The notes: generated from the sequence alone by a model not told the origin. Shown: positions 22,997 through 35,392, counted from the stretch's first letter. The stretch is DNA of 53,432 nt from Proteromonas lacertae (GCA_002245135.1 NGBS01000921.1:1-53432); one strand, 5' to 3'. Numbers and translations are program-made.

Positions 22997-23319
22997 GATC
23001 GATGGTAATTGAAATTATATAAAGTTGGTTTTCACACTCAAAAATCAAAAAAACAGAGTTGATTATGAAACAACTATATTTTTAAAAATAATTGGACAGG
23101 AATTATCACAATAAAAGGATAAATATCTTTGTAATATTATAAACACATTTATTGCTAATATTTTAAGAAGCTTAATAGGAACCAAAGGTAGTGTGCGTTT
23201 AATTACTCTACAAATGTATATATGATAGGTTAAAAGAATAAATTGTTGTAATCTTATATGAAAATCCCCAATAAACATCAAAACATTAACTATTTCATTA
23301 AGAAAATGAGTTAATTAAC
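22997..23319. other. Intergenic between two minus-strand genes
   Basis: AT-rich; a 72-codon open frame at 23063-23281 lacks protein-like composition and is not supported. It should contain the BTB gene promoter and the 3' end of the UDP-glucose pyrophosphorylase gene. Confidence 0.5.
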
Positions 23320-24983
23320 TTAATGTTCAAGAATTCTCAAATTACCAGTAATTACTTTATTTTCCAATACAGATCCTTCAGGTATCATGATTACACTACC
23401 AGGTTCAGCGACAATAATAACAGTTCCTCTTAATGTTACTCCACCACAGAACCAAACATCACCACTGACACTTAGATGATCCAAATCAATTATATTACTA
23501 CTCTATTTACAAATGATAATAATAATAATAATACATTTGGGAATATTCTCTTCTTATAATCATTAACATGAGCTAAATTACTTCCTAACTTAATGATTGG
23601 TAATGTTGGGAAGATTCTAGCTGGACTTCTAACTAAACTACCATGTTCTATATCATATAAATTGCTTTGAACTAACATCAAATCACTGGTTGATTTGACT
23701 GGTAAAAATCTACTTCTTGGTACATTAATTCCCATAGCATTTTGGAAGAATTGAATTGCATCACCACAAGCTGTTTCTAGTTGAATGATTGGCTTACCAT
23801 CTAACATCTTCTTATTTTGAATTATTCGACATTTTAATTCACCACTTATTACTAATCTTTCCATTTCACCAATACTTATCCATAAATTATTAGTATTGAA
23901 TATTTTGAATTTTTTAACTGATTTGAATTCTTCGACATGTTCACTTGATACTTGAGCAATTTCTAGTAACATTGTTTTACCTTCATAATTGATTAATGTT
24001 CCACCTTTTACATCAGCTACTGTTTTATCTGTAACTTCCATTATAAATGTGGTCTTGTTACTTAGCATGTAGTTAGGTATTTTAAAATCAACAGTTGCAC
24101 CTAAATTGTCAATATTTGACATGAATATCAATTCTTTATTCTATATATATATATATTATATTTGTATTATTATTATACTTGACTTTTCAATTCTTCAAAT
24201 ATTTCAGAGTGTATAAATGAATCATAAATATCTCCATGACCTGGTGGATACCATTCGTTAATATGTTCTTTTTTAAATGGTTCATGAGGAACTGGTAATA
24301 AACTATCTGCATCAATACGAGGGAAACAATGCTAATAAAATATAGAAATAGAACTAAATATAAATATATATATATATATATACTTGACTAAAACAATAGA
24401 TTTTTATATTATGATTTCGATATTTCTTTATTATCTTCTCTGTATCTTCAGCTGTATAGAATGAATTCATTAACACTAATGGAACATTCACTTGATATTT
24501 TTGATTCAAATATTCAACTTGTCTTACTGTTAAATCTAAAAATGTCAAACCATCTCGAACTTCTATCACAGATTTTGGTCCTTTACATCCCATACTTGTT
24601 CCTAATCCACCATTCAATTTTAACACTATCAGTTTGCTCAATATTTCATGAATTCTTTCATTACTAATTTGACTATCCAGTTCACTATAATTTATCAACA
24701 TTTCTTCTTTCAATGGATTGATTCTTTCCCTATTCACATATATTATAACTTGTAATTTATACCATGGAATGAACATATTGCTCTTTTCTTGCATATATCT
24801 CTCAAACAAAGTATGGAAGATATTATAATCGCTACCTTCCAAAATTTTGCTTGCTTCAATATTCTATAATTGATAAATATATAAAATACTTCTTCCATTA
24901 CTTCTACGACTGGATTTCTAACAATAGGCTATAAAATGTTAGGAAATCCTTGAATGATAATAATATACATCATTTTTTAACAT
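23320..24983 (-). CDS. UGP: UTP-glucose-1-phosphate uridylyltransferase
   Basis: A 491-residue cytosolic enzyme making UDP-glucose from UTP and glucose 1-phosphate. Six exons; introns 24929-24968, 24864-24889, 24332-24383, 24141-24178 and 23503-23534 (26-52 nt) splice to an exact frame beginning MLKNDPIVRNPV. The nucleotide-binding loop [18 protein letters not shown] is intact. The sugar-binding segment [11 protein letters not shown], the [13 protein letters not shown] motif and the basic [18 protein letters not shown] segment all match the eukaryotic UGPase family. The C-terminal 60 residues ([20 protein letters not shown]) form the left-handed beta-helix. Length is normal for the family. 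This is one of the best-supported genes here and calibrates the mini-intron model for the window. Confidence 0.95.
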
Positions 24984-25428
24984 GGATGAGGATTTATTCT
25001 AGAATAAGCAAAGGATGCCTGATAAAAAATAAAAAAGAAAATTTTATTTTCTTAATTTTTCATACCCCTAAATAATCTTTTTTTCATTTTATGCTAAATA
25101 ATGGAATATGTAATTGTGAATATAATATATACATATCTTATATTCCTTCATTACTTTCTCTATACTCACTTTTCTATTTATTCATCTGGGTGTTGTGTAT
25201 TCCTTTTATAAACGATTTAATTCTACAATTAAATGAATAACAGTACTTTATATGCATAAAACAGATGTCTATTTTATATCTAGTTCACTTCTATTTTACG
25301 CTGCTTTACAAAATCTTTATTCCTTATTTTAGCAATTATGGTTATTTTTATTCTATATATAATACTGAATGATGTTTTATAAGGTATAACTGACTTTGTA
25401 AAACGACTAAAATTTTGAAACAAAGAAA
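24984..25428. other. Divergent intergenic region
   Basis: Lies between the start of the minus-strand UGPase gene and the start of the plus-strand pseudokinase-LRR gene, so it should hold both promoters. Very AT-rich with poly-A and poly-T tracts (for example 25028-25048). No specific binding site was recognised. Confidence 0.5.
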
Positions 25429-28400
25429 ATGTCATATTTTCTAAATAACGCAATATCCTCTATATTTGCATCTTATACACAAGTATTTTTTTGGTATATT
25501 TTATTGTAGATAAAAGAAAGGTTAGAAAAGAGTGAAAGTGAAGTAAATTTTGTTGTAGAACATGACAATAATATGGAAGTGATTAAAATGTTAGATGTAT
25601 CTAGAATAAAACAGAAGAAAGTATTAAATTTTTATGAGAATTACAGGCTGTTGAGATATTGCTGTTTACCTTTTGTCCATACTTGTGAAGCATTTCATTT
25701 GAATAATTGCAGTGAGTGTATTGTATTAGAAAGAGAATACTACTTAAGAGATTTAGAAGAGTTAATTCAAAGTGTGAGCTTGTCAAGAAGTGATATTTGT
25801 AATGTAATATCTTCATTATGTGATGATGTGATGATATTGAATGAATATGACTTGATTGTTAGAAATCTAAAGAGTAGTAACATAATATATGAAGAAAATG
25901 GTGAATTAAAGTTATGTGATTTATATTTGTATTTATTAAGAAATGAAGATGATATGAGAGTGTATGATATATGCTTCAAAAGCCCTGAAGAGTTGAATGA
26001 ATTAGAATGTGATTATCGAAGTGTAATTTGGTCAATTGGCTGTATATTATATGAAATGATTTATAAGAAATTACCATTCAATGAAGATAATAATATAAAT
26101 AAAGCAAGAGAGAATATTGTGAGATGTGAATACAGTTGTGATATAGAATGTAATGAGATGATGAAAGAGTTGGTGGAAAGAACGTTAAAAGTGAAGAGTG
26201 AAAATAGAATGAGTTTAAAAGAATTGAAAAAAGAAATGATAAAAATGAGTGAAATATTGAAAGATGATGAGAATAACCTAATGATATGTAAAGAAAGAAA
26301 AGAGATAATATATAATAATGATTATATAGCAGTTGGAACACTCCGGATATTATTTCAATCAGAGTATTACTTACACAATAATAAATATGAAAAGATACAA
26401 GATGTGTTTATAGAGTTATATAATAATGAACCAAATGAAAGAGTATTGTTAATGTTATTGATGATGAAATTATACAAACATGAGAATTATTATTCATTAG
26501 AATATAAATTGATTTTTCAAATTCATCATCAATGTGAAGGAGGTAAAGGATATTTTTTAGATAGAATGATATTTTATATTAATGCAAATTATTATGATAA
26601 AAATGCAATTGAAATTAATAAAGATTGTTTATGTTTTTGTGAAGAAGGAATGAATTATTTTTTCAGAGTATTAAACCAAATCAATCCAACAAAACTCAAA
26701 TTTAGTATTATTCTAATCTTTTTTTATTTACTTAGATTTATATATTCCAATCCAATATCAATCATTATTTGGATGTTCTTTTTCTCAATTGACAAACATA
26801 CAAGAATTGAATATGTCCAAATGTAAAATTACCTCTGATTTCATTGAATCATTTATTAAGTCAATTCCATTGATGAAGAAATTGAAATATGTAGATTTTA
26901 CATGTATATTTTATTCTATTTTATATTGTTATGATATAGTTAATCGAATTGGTGCAAAAGGATTCAAACTATTAGTTCCATATTTGCATTTATTAATCAA
27001 CAGTTGGAATAAATTGAATCTTATAAATATGAATTTAAATGATGAATCAATGATATTATTATCAGAAGAATTATATAAATATCCAAATCTCGAGAGAATA
27101 GATATATATTCCAACTATAATATTCATTCAATTGGATTAAAAGCTTTATTTTCCAAAGTGAATAATACTAAAATTGATTATAGTCCTACTTTAAAATGTA
27201 AAGAATTGTTGATGGATAAAGATATTCCAGAACTAATCAGATACATTAAATCTAGTTATAATAATGGTTTATTTTTAGATAATCTAGAAATTGATGATGA
27301 TATTTTCAAATCCTTTAATTCTTCAAGATTAAATGAATTGAAAGAAATAGAAGAGTTATATTTGAGATGTATAATTTGTTTTTTTTCAATTCTTTAGATA
27401 ATAAACTAACATTTAAAAGTATAGAATTGCTGATTGACAATTTATCTTCATATTCAAATCTTGAGCATATTGAATTATATGGAAATGAAATAGGTGATGA
27501 AGGAATGAAAATATTATCTCCATATTTACATTTATTAAGTTATTTCATGAGATTAATTGTTCAAGTATAAATACTATTATAATATTAAATAGTAATGGGA
27601 TTATCTTCAATTGGATTAAAATATATATTAGATGGTTTAAAGAATATTCACCATAAAGATTAAGCTTAATATAAGTTATAATAACATAAATTCAGAAGGA
27701 ATAGAAAATTTGATGAATTATCTGAAAGAGAATGATAATATAGAAAAGTTAATCATTCATAGTATATATTAATTTTTATATATTATGTTTGTTAAATAGA
27801 TAATCCTATAGGTAATACTGGATTTAAGCTATTATTAAACTATATGGATCTGATAGACTATGATTATGATTTGAGTAATTTATCAATAGATGATGAAAGT
27901 GTAATATTATTAACAAATAAAATTGATGCAGTTGAAAGGTGTTACAAAATAAATCTAAATGGAAATAATATTGGAATGAAAGGATTAAAATCAATCTGTT
28001 CTAAATCATTAGAAATAGAAGAATGTCCATTTATTCAAATGAAATGTTTAGCATGGACAAATGAAGAATTGGAATATTATTTGGATTATTGTATTAAAAA
28101 GAAAGGAAGATATAGAGAATATGATTTTTCAAGTATATAATACTCAATTTTAATGATAATAGATATAAATATTAATGATTCTCATATTTCATTAATTAAA
28201 CAGATTAATTATAAAAGACTTGATTTATCAAATAATCAAATTACTTCAAAAGGATTAAAAGAATTAACTGATTCTTTACATAATTATTCGTATTTTACTA
28301 TCTTAATTCATAATAATCCAATTGGAGATGAAGGGATACAGATAATGTGTAAATGTTTAGGTTTATTTTTTGAGAAAGGTGGACATTCAATACCAGAATC

Positions 28401-28750
28401 ATTCAATATTTCAAGTATTACCATTAATATAATAATTTTAAATAGATGTTGGAAAAATTAGTGAAGAAGGATTGAAAATGTTAATAGAAAGTTTAAAGAA
28501 ATATCAATCATTAAGGTATATGAATCTATCAGGAAATGAATTAAATAAAAGTGAATTGAGATTGATGAAAGAAAATGAAGAAGTCTTTGAGAATTTATTT
28601 GAATTATCAATAACAGTAAAAGAAGATATAGATAGAACAGAATTAATATCATTTTTAGATATATTTTCATCAATCAGAAGAATAAAAGTAGATGGAATAT
28701 CAGAAGAAGAAAAGAAAGAACTTTCAAAACAATTCTTGAATGTTGAATAA
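25429..28750 (+). CDS. Pseudokinase-LRR protein, second array member
   Basis: Starts at ATG 25429 (MSYFLNNAISSIFASYTQ); a 27-nt intron at 25483-25509 joins this to the long pseudokinase frame. The start exon aligns with the last 18 codons of the linker exon in the 16354-20997 gene, so this gene is a copy that begins inside its relative, without the active kinase. The kinase-like domain has RNLKSSNIIY for HRDLKxxN and CDLYL for DFG. LRR exons follow with introns of 28-38 nt at the same positions as in the relative. Two small length differences (near 27550 and 27655) put one repeat out of frame, although the total remains a multiple of three. It is either recently damaged or affected by sequence errors. 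Confidence 0.65.
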
Positions 28751-28847
28751 ATAATTATTTCACTATTATTGTTATATTTCATTATTTGTTTTTATACCAT
28801 ACACCTATATAAGTTGGAACAGATTCAACTACCAATACACTACAATA

Positions 28848-29342
28848 GAACAATTATTGTTTGTATTGTAATACCATACACCAGAATATGTCAAAGCAGA
28901 TTCCAAGAATTGAATCTTTCCTTCTACATTCACATAACTATCACCTATTACAGAATTACAGATATTTGTTATATACCACTATCATCACTGTAGTTACTTG
29001 CTGAAAATGATCTAGTTCTCTTGAACTCTTCGGCTATTGATGACTGACGAGTAATTGGGGTAAAACATTCTGAATCTTCCTGATCGTCTTCTAAGTCCCA
29101 TTTTGTATTGGCACTAATCTCAGCTGCGATGTTTGCAAGCGAGGGAGTGACAAAACTCTCAGATGTCAAATGAAATAAAGATCCCTCCATTTTTAATGAA
29201 ATATGAAACGAATATAATTTCAGTAAGAATTTGGAATATTTTATTATACAGCATTATCAACTCCCCAATAAACTTCGTTCAAAGTATTTAAAGTTTATAA
29301 ATAAAGAAAATAAATAATATCCGTTTTTATATTCACATTAAA
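28848..29342 (-). repeat. Copy of the 5' end of the PHD-MORN gene (495 bp)
   Basis: Matches 34790-35284 in the same orientation with about five differences in 495 bases. It contains the first exon of the PHD-ePHD-MORN gene (frame 28969-29190, MEGSLFHLTSESFVTPSLAN onward), its 32-nt first intron, the start of exon 2 and about 150 bp of upstream sequence. The exon frame is still open and differs by one residue (Phe for Leu). Beyond 28848 the gene is not continued, so at most a truncated product could be made. Its upstream end stops 11 bp before the ATG of the next pseudokinase-LRR gene. High identity means a recent event or ongoing conversion. Confidence 0.9.
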
Positions 29343-29352
29343 ATTATTTTTC

Positions 29353-31423
29353 ATGAATTCTTTGATATATGAAGTTATATCATTAGCATTATCACCAGAA
29401 ACAGAAGTATTTTTTAAGATAATATTTAAATAGATAAAAAATATAGTAATAAAGAGTGGTTGTGAAGTAGATCTGAAAATACTACATCAGGATGATGCAA
29501 GAATTATAAAAGTATTGAATATTGACGGGATAAAAGAAATGAAGATATTAACATTTTATGAAAATTACTCTATGATTATTAATCGTTCTAGATCCTTCAC
29601 TTTTCCTTTCAAAACGTATAAATTGAATAATCACAGTGAATATATTATATTATCTCGAGATTATTATATGAGAGATTTAGAAGAGACAATTTACAGTAAA
29701 TCCTTCACAAGAAGTGATATATTCAAAGTGATATATAGTATGTGTGATGTTGTAATAATGTTGAATAAATATGATATGGTAATTGGTAATCTGAAGAGTA
29801 GTAATGTAATATATGATAGTAAAAATAACCTAAAAGTGTGCGATGTATTTATGGATTTATTAAGGAAAGAAGAAGATTTGAGAGTGTATGATATATGCTT
29901 CAAAAGCCCAGAAGAGATGAATGGATCAGAATGTGATGAAAGAAGTGTAATTTGGTCAATTGGTTGTATTTTATATGAAATGATTTATAAGAAATTACCA
30001 TTCAATGAAGATGATAATATGAATAAAAACAAAAGAAAATATTCTGAAATGTAAATATTATTTGGATGTAAAATGTGATGATATGATGAAAAAGATGGTT
30101 AGTAAAATGTTAATATGGAAGTGTGAAGATAGAATGAGTTTAAAAGAATTGAGAAAAGAGATGATAAAAATGAGTGAAATATTGAGAAATAAAAATGGAA
30201 ATTTGATGATATGTAATGAAAAAAAGGAGATATTATTCAGTATTGATTACATAATAGAAATTTCACCATTTACCATTCAAGCAGAGCATTATTTTCAATA
30301 TAATAAAAGAGAAAGTATATATAATATTATGCATTGTTCAAGTATAATACAATTATTTAATATTGAATAGAAATGGGACTATCTTCAAGAGGAATAGAAT
30401 ATTTGTTAGATGGAATAAAGATGATTAATAAAAAGATCACTATTAATATAAGCGAAAATAATATAGATTCAAGTTGGAATGGAGTATATAATGAATTATA
30501 TGAAAGAGTATGATAATATAGAAAAAATAATAATGAATAGTATATTAGTTATATTTATATATTTAATAGATAATGGAATTGGTAATACTGGATTTAAATT
30601 TCTGTTGAATAATGTGAGTATATTAATGTTTCTGAATGAAATGGATTTAAGTAATTTATCAATAGATGATGAATGTGTAATATTATTAACAAAAGAGATA
30701 GATTCGATGGTAGGATGTGAAATAATTAACTTGAATAATAATAATATCAGAATGAAAGGATTAAAAGCAATATGTTCAAAATCATTAAAAGAAGATTATT
30801 ATCAATTTATCCAGATGAAATGTATATCATGGACAAGTGAAGAATTGGAGTATTATTTGAGGTATTGTATAAAAAAGAAAAGAAGAAAAGATGAAAGAGA
30901 ATATGATTTTTCTAGTATAAACAACAAGATTGATTATAAAACGATTGATTTATCTAATAACATAATCAGTTGTGAAGGATTAAAAGAATTCATGAATTGT
31001 TTAACAAAAGATGTAAGAGATATATTCATATATGGAAATGATATTAGAGATGAAGGAATAGAGATAATATGTAATAACCTAGAATATTTTGTTTATGATG
31101 ATTATGGTTACTTGTCATTAAATCTTTCAAGTATATATAAGTATGATTTAATTTAAATATGAATAGATATTGGAATGACTGAAAAAGGATTGGAAATGTT
31201 AATAGAAAGATTAAAAGATTATCCACCATTAGAGAAAATAGATATATCAGGAAACGAATTAAATGAAAGTGAATTAAGATTAATGAAAGAAAGCAAAGAA
31301 GTGTTTGATTGTTTAGACGAATTTTCAATAACAGTGAAAGAGGATATAGATAAATCTGAATTAAAATCATTTTTAGAAGAGTTTTCATTAATTGGAAGAA
31401 TTGAACTGAATGAAATTTCATAA
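29353..31423 (+). pseudogene. Third pseudokinase-LRR array member, shortened and frame-broken
   Basis: Starts MNSLIYEVISLALSPETE, then a 27-nt intron (29407-29433) and the pseudokinase frame (GNLKSSNVIY; CDVFMDLL). The frame breaks near 30045 and resumes at 30062. Sequence matching the C-terminal pseudokinase region and the first LRRs of its relatives is missing: the text jumps at about 30340 to the later LRRs. Another base is out of register near 30475. One intron present in both relatives has been lost in frame at about 30915, fusing two repeats. The last LRRs (30543-31423) are well kept. It is probably a decaying copy, though a shorter protein from the intact parts cannot be excluded. Confidence 0.6.
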
Positions 31424-31481
31424 ATATTATATAATAATTATTATTTGTTATACAATAACTTAATTTACCACTCCATTTACC

Positions 31482-32444
31482 TCATATATAATCGGTAGTA
31501 TAATATTGGAATCTAATATCAGGTTTAAATGGTGCATCCATATCCTTCTTTCTCAACGAAGCCCAATCAAAATGACAAAACCATTCATGTTCAATTAAGT
31601 CTTTCACTCCATTCTTATCTCCCAATCGTTTATGATAATCACTCTCTAAAGTTCCAACTAAGAAAGAAGAAGCGGCTGGTGATAGTTCAATTCCCATTCT
31701 TTTAACAACATCACTAGGATCAAATTGATCATTGGAATGGCCTTGAAACTCGAATGGCCATTTACCACAAAGAAATTCATAGGTAACTATTCCAACTGAA
31801 TAGAATTCTGATATTCGGTTATGTTTATGATCACTATGTAAGATCTCTGGTGCCATATAGGCTCTAGTACCACTACCAGCATAACAATAACCATCTTCTT
31901 TCAATTTCTGTGATATACTAAAATTGGTTAGACGAATATAACCATTTGCATCTAATAACATATTATCTGGCTTTATATCTCTATGAATTATATGTTTTGA
32001 ATGTAAATATTCTAATGCTAATAATAAGCAGGCTATGTAGAATTTGGTAGATTCTTCGTCAAAATGACCTTGTGAATTGTATTTTAATTGATATCTTAAA
32101 TCTCCTAAACAAAGATCCATTACCATATAACAATTATTGTCATCTTCAAATGTATAAAACATATTCACAAGGAAGGGATTATGAACATCTACCAATAGAT
32201 TTCGTTCATTCATGATCATATCTGCATATTGTGACTTAATTGCTTCTAATTTTTGTAATGTTTTAATTGCATACCATTTACCTCTATACATGTTATTAAA
32301 TATGATAATTAAATACGTCGGCTTGTGAACACAGGCATTAACTTTACTAAACCTATCTTCAGCAATTAATCTTTCAATGCTGAAATGTGTTATATTAACA
32401 TGTATTGGATCTATTATTTCTTCAGAACTAGAACCGCATCCCAT
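31482..32444 (-). CDS. Myristoylation-signal AGC-like kinase with altered DFG
   Basis: 309 residues after removing a 33-nt intron (32284-32316). That intron is a multiple of three and has no stop, so if retained it would add 11 residues in the N-lobe. N-terminus MGCGSSSEE is a strong N-myristoylation/palmitoylation signal. Kinase motifs: WYAIKTL (Lys), IIHRDIKPDNMLL (HRD intact), LTNFSIS where DFG is expected, and YMAPEIL. Replacement of the Mg-binding Asp by Asn suggests weak or no catalysis. A C-terminal FKPDIRFQYY segment recalls AGC kinase tails. It resembles the kinase at 35393-37060 (shared DLRYQL, KFYIxxxxLALEFLH) and the STK32/YANK group. Likely a membrane-tethered signalling scaffold (inference). 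Confidence 0.75.
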   Translation of the reverse strand: MGCGSSSEEIIDPIHVNITHFSIERLIAEDRFSKVNACVHKPTYLIIIFNNMYRGKWYAIKTLQKLEAIKSQYADMIMNERNLLVDVHNPFLVNMFYTFEDDNNCYMVMDLCLGDLRYQLKYNSQGHFDEESTKFYIACLLLALEYLHSKHIIHRDIKPDNMLLDANGYIRLTNFSISQKLKEDGYCYAGSGTRAYMAPEILHSDHKHNRISEFYSVGIVTYEFLCGKWPFEFQGHSNDQFDPSDVVKRMGIELSPAASSFLVGTLESDYHKRLGDKNGVKDLIEHEWFCHFDWASLRKKDMDAPFKPDIRFQYYTTDYI

Positions 32445-32655
32445 TATATTTTATGTTTATCTATTACAAAAATTTTAAGAAAAGAAGGAAATAGAAGATT
32501 TGAAGCTTTATTAATAAAATATAACAAAATAAATAAACGATAAAAATATATTCATACTGATAAATAGTGAAATATTGAGATACATAAGTTTATAATGAGA
32601 GAAAAAAAACAAAGCATTTTAAGCAAAAAACAACAATTAAATAATTAAGAGTTAA

Positions 32656-35132
32656 TTATTGGATCATTTTTGATAGAAACATTCGTTTCTCCATTAACAA
32701 TCCATCTTTAAACACACACTCAAACTTCTTACCATCAGGATAAATTATAATTCCATTACCATGCATTTTACCATTCTTAAATGAACCACTATATTCAAAT
32801 CCATTACAACTTCGATAAATTCCATTTCCATCATACAAATTCTTTGACCAGTCACCAATATAACTAACTAAAGCACAATGATATTCACCTTTACCATTAA
32901 TCTCATTATTCTTCCATTCACAATCATATATCTCATTATTCATTGTCCTATATACTCCATGACCTTCACGTTTGTTTTGATACCATTCACCATTATAACT
33001 ATCTCCATTGTTGAAATAATAAATACCATTTCCGTGTTTCTTACCTTTTTCAAATTCACCTTCATATACTACTTCATTATAGTTATTGCATAAAACACCA
33101 TATCCATTCATTAATCCATCATGCCAATCACCTTCATACATACTACTATCACTATATAAACAAACACCAAAACCTTCTCGTATTCCATTTACACTTTGTC
33201 CACTATATATTTCACCATCACTTTCTAAATGAGCTGGTAATAATCTTTCACCACTTTTATAATAGTTAGTCATATATTGATCAGCATGATCTGGACAGTA
33301 GATTATTGGAATACAAGTGTCCATTAATAAGGATGGATAAGCGATAAATAAACAATCATCAGAATGAGAACAATTGATATGGAATTGATATTTACAACCC
33401 CATTTACAACATTGAAATATATCTCCATTGATTTTGTGACATAAGAAACAGGGCTATTTATATATATATATATAATAAATAATTATTTATACTTTCTTCT
33501 TCATTTGATCATTACATCCTTGATAATATCTTTGATTCTTTATATCCATTGAATTCATATTATTATTATTATTATTATTATTACAATTATTATTTGATGA
33601 ATTTAATGAACTATTCATAAATGAACGAGAAAATAAAACACATCGAACATGACACCAAGTTTTATTCGTTGTCATTTTCATTGCTCCTTTCTTCTTATTA
33701 CATATTTGACATTCGACTATCTTTGATTTACCTTCTAATAATGATAGACATGTATAAATTTGTGGAGCATTGGTTATTGAAGTTAACTTTGAAACTGGTA
33801 ATGAATAAGAGAGTTTTACACGAACTGTTGTTTTATTTTCACTTCGATTTGTTATTATTCCTTGAATATATTCAGATAAGGCTATATATATATTATCATA
33901 TATAATATATATATATATATATATATACTTTTATATAATGTTTTAGGAATATCAAAATATTGACAACAATCACATTTCCAATTATTTCGACTTTGATTTG
34001 GTTGAATAAAATAACATGATTGATGAACTACTATTCCACAAGATATACATTTGATAAAATAAATCTTGAGGACTTTCATATTGACAACAAACACTACAGA
34101 ATTTATCAATATTATTATTATTATTATCATTTATATTTGAATAACCCATATAACCACTTAAACCATTTAAATTATTATTCAATTTTCGCTTTTTATTATC
34201 ATTTCCATTCATTGTGTTTAATCGTTTATAAGGTCGACCTCTTCCTCTCTTCTTTGAAGGACTTTCTAATCGAAATGATAAATTCGAAAATGAATGATAT
34301 TCATCACTTTCACTACGAAGAAATGATGGTCTTCTTTTACGAAGATTTACTCGATGTTCCATTATTGAATTATTATTATCATGTGGTGTGTATGGAGGAT
34401 CATCAATATTATTATTATTATTATTATTATTTACACTCTTCTTGTAGTATTTTCTCAATCTCATTTTCATTGTTAATGGCTCATATTCACCTGTTAATTC
34501 GAAATCTCCATATAGATTATGACCTTCTCCATATATTGCTAATATTTCTTGAGAATTATTGTCAGTGATGTTACAATGAAGTTCGAAGTATTCTTGGATA
34601 TTCGCTCTTTTACCAACCATTGAGAAATCTCCACTCCATTTACCTACAATGTCTTTTCCATAGAAAGTTGGACGAATTGGACCAGGAGACATGTTTAGAA
34701 GAGATGGTGAGTAAAATGGAGAAGCAGGAGTTGGAGAACTGACAGCTTCACTTGTTCGAGGTTTCACATATAGGAAAGGTGATTGTTCTGAACAATTATT
34801 GTTTGTATTGTAATACCATACACCAGAATATGTCAAAGCAGATTCCAAGAATTGAATCTTTCCTTCTACATTCACATAACTATCACCTATTACAGAATTA
34901 CAGATATTTGTTATATACCACTATCATCACTGTAGTTACTTGCTGAAAATGATCTAGTTCTCTTTAACTCTTCGGCTATTGATGACTGACGAGTAATTGG
35001 GGTAAAACATTCTGAATCTTCCTGATCGTCTTCTAAGTCCCATTTTGTATTGGCACTAATCTCAGCTGCGATGTTTGCAAGCGAGGGAGTGACAAAACTC
35101 TCAGATGTCAAATGAAATAAAGATCCCTCCAT
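32656..35132 (-). CDS. PHD finger-extended PHD-MORN repeat fusion protein
   Basis: About 785 residues; introns 34887-34918 (32 nt), 33882-33928 (47 nt) and 33454-33492 (39 nt). A Ser/Thr-rich start and an N-terminal beta-rich region (DIVGKWSGDFSMVGK) lead to a basic linker with an AT-hook-like KKRGRGRPYKR. Next is a PHD finger (CSVC...CISCGIVVHQSCY...CDCC). Then an extended PHD: CQIC...GAMKM...WCHVRC followed by CFLCHKINGDIFQCC...CKYQFHINC...CPDH. The final 200 residues hold about seven MORN repeats (YEGDWHDGLMNGYG type). PHD/ePHD pairs read histone tails in JADE, BRPF and AF10 proteins; MORN repeats bind lipid or protein. The first PHD contains a one-base frame break near 34060 beside a T run, probably a sequence error. 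Confidence 0.75.
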
Positions 35133-35284
35133 TTTTAATGAAATATGAAACGAATATAATTTCAGTAAGAATTTTATATATTTTATTATACAGCATTATC
35201 AACTCCCCAATAAACTTCGTTCAAAGTATTTAAAGTTTATAAATAAAGAAAATAAATAATATCCGTTTTTATATTCATATTAAA
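34790..35284 (-). repeat. Source copy of 495-bp duplicated segment
   Basis: Covers the upstream region, first exon, first intron and start of exon 2 of the PHD-ePHD-MORN gene. It is nearly identical to 28848-29342, 5942 bp to the left. This copy is the likely source because it continues into the full gene. Confidence 0.9.
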
Positions 35285-35392
35285 TCCACTCATTCAGCAG
35301 AATTAACAACATTAGCATATTCTTCTACTTTATTCTCTTCAAAATTATCATTCTCAATATCTGTAACAACAACATCACCACTATCTGTTTTA

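Noticed and set aside
33487-33681. Separate small gene with an Asn run
   Set aside because: It is the middle of the ePHD exon; the Cys/His ligands continue in frame on both sides.
33901-33928. (TA)n runs as microsatellite loci or regulatory sites
   Set aside because: Most fall inside mini-introns with correct splice ends and are explained by AT-rich intron sequence.
34020-34568. 182-codon plus-strand frame opposite the PHD-MORN gene
   Set aside because: Antisense shadow of the coding exon; rich in His and Tyr from reverse-complemented Asn and Ile codons.
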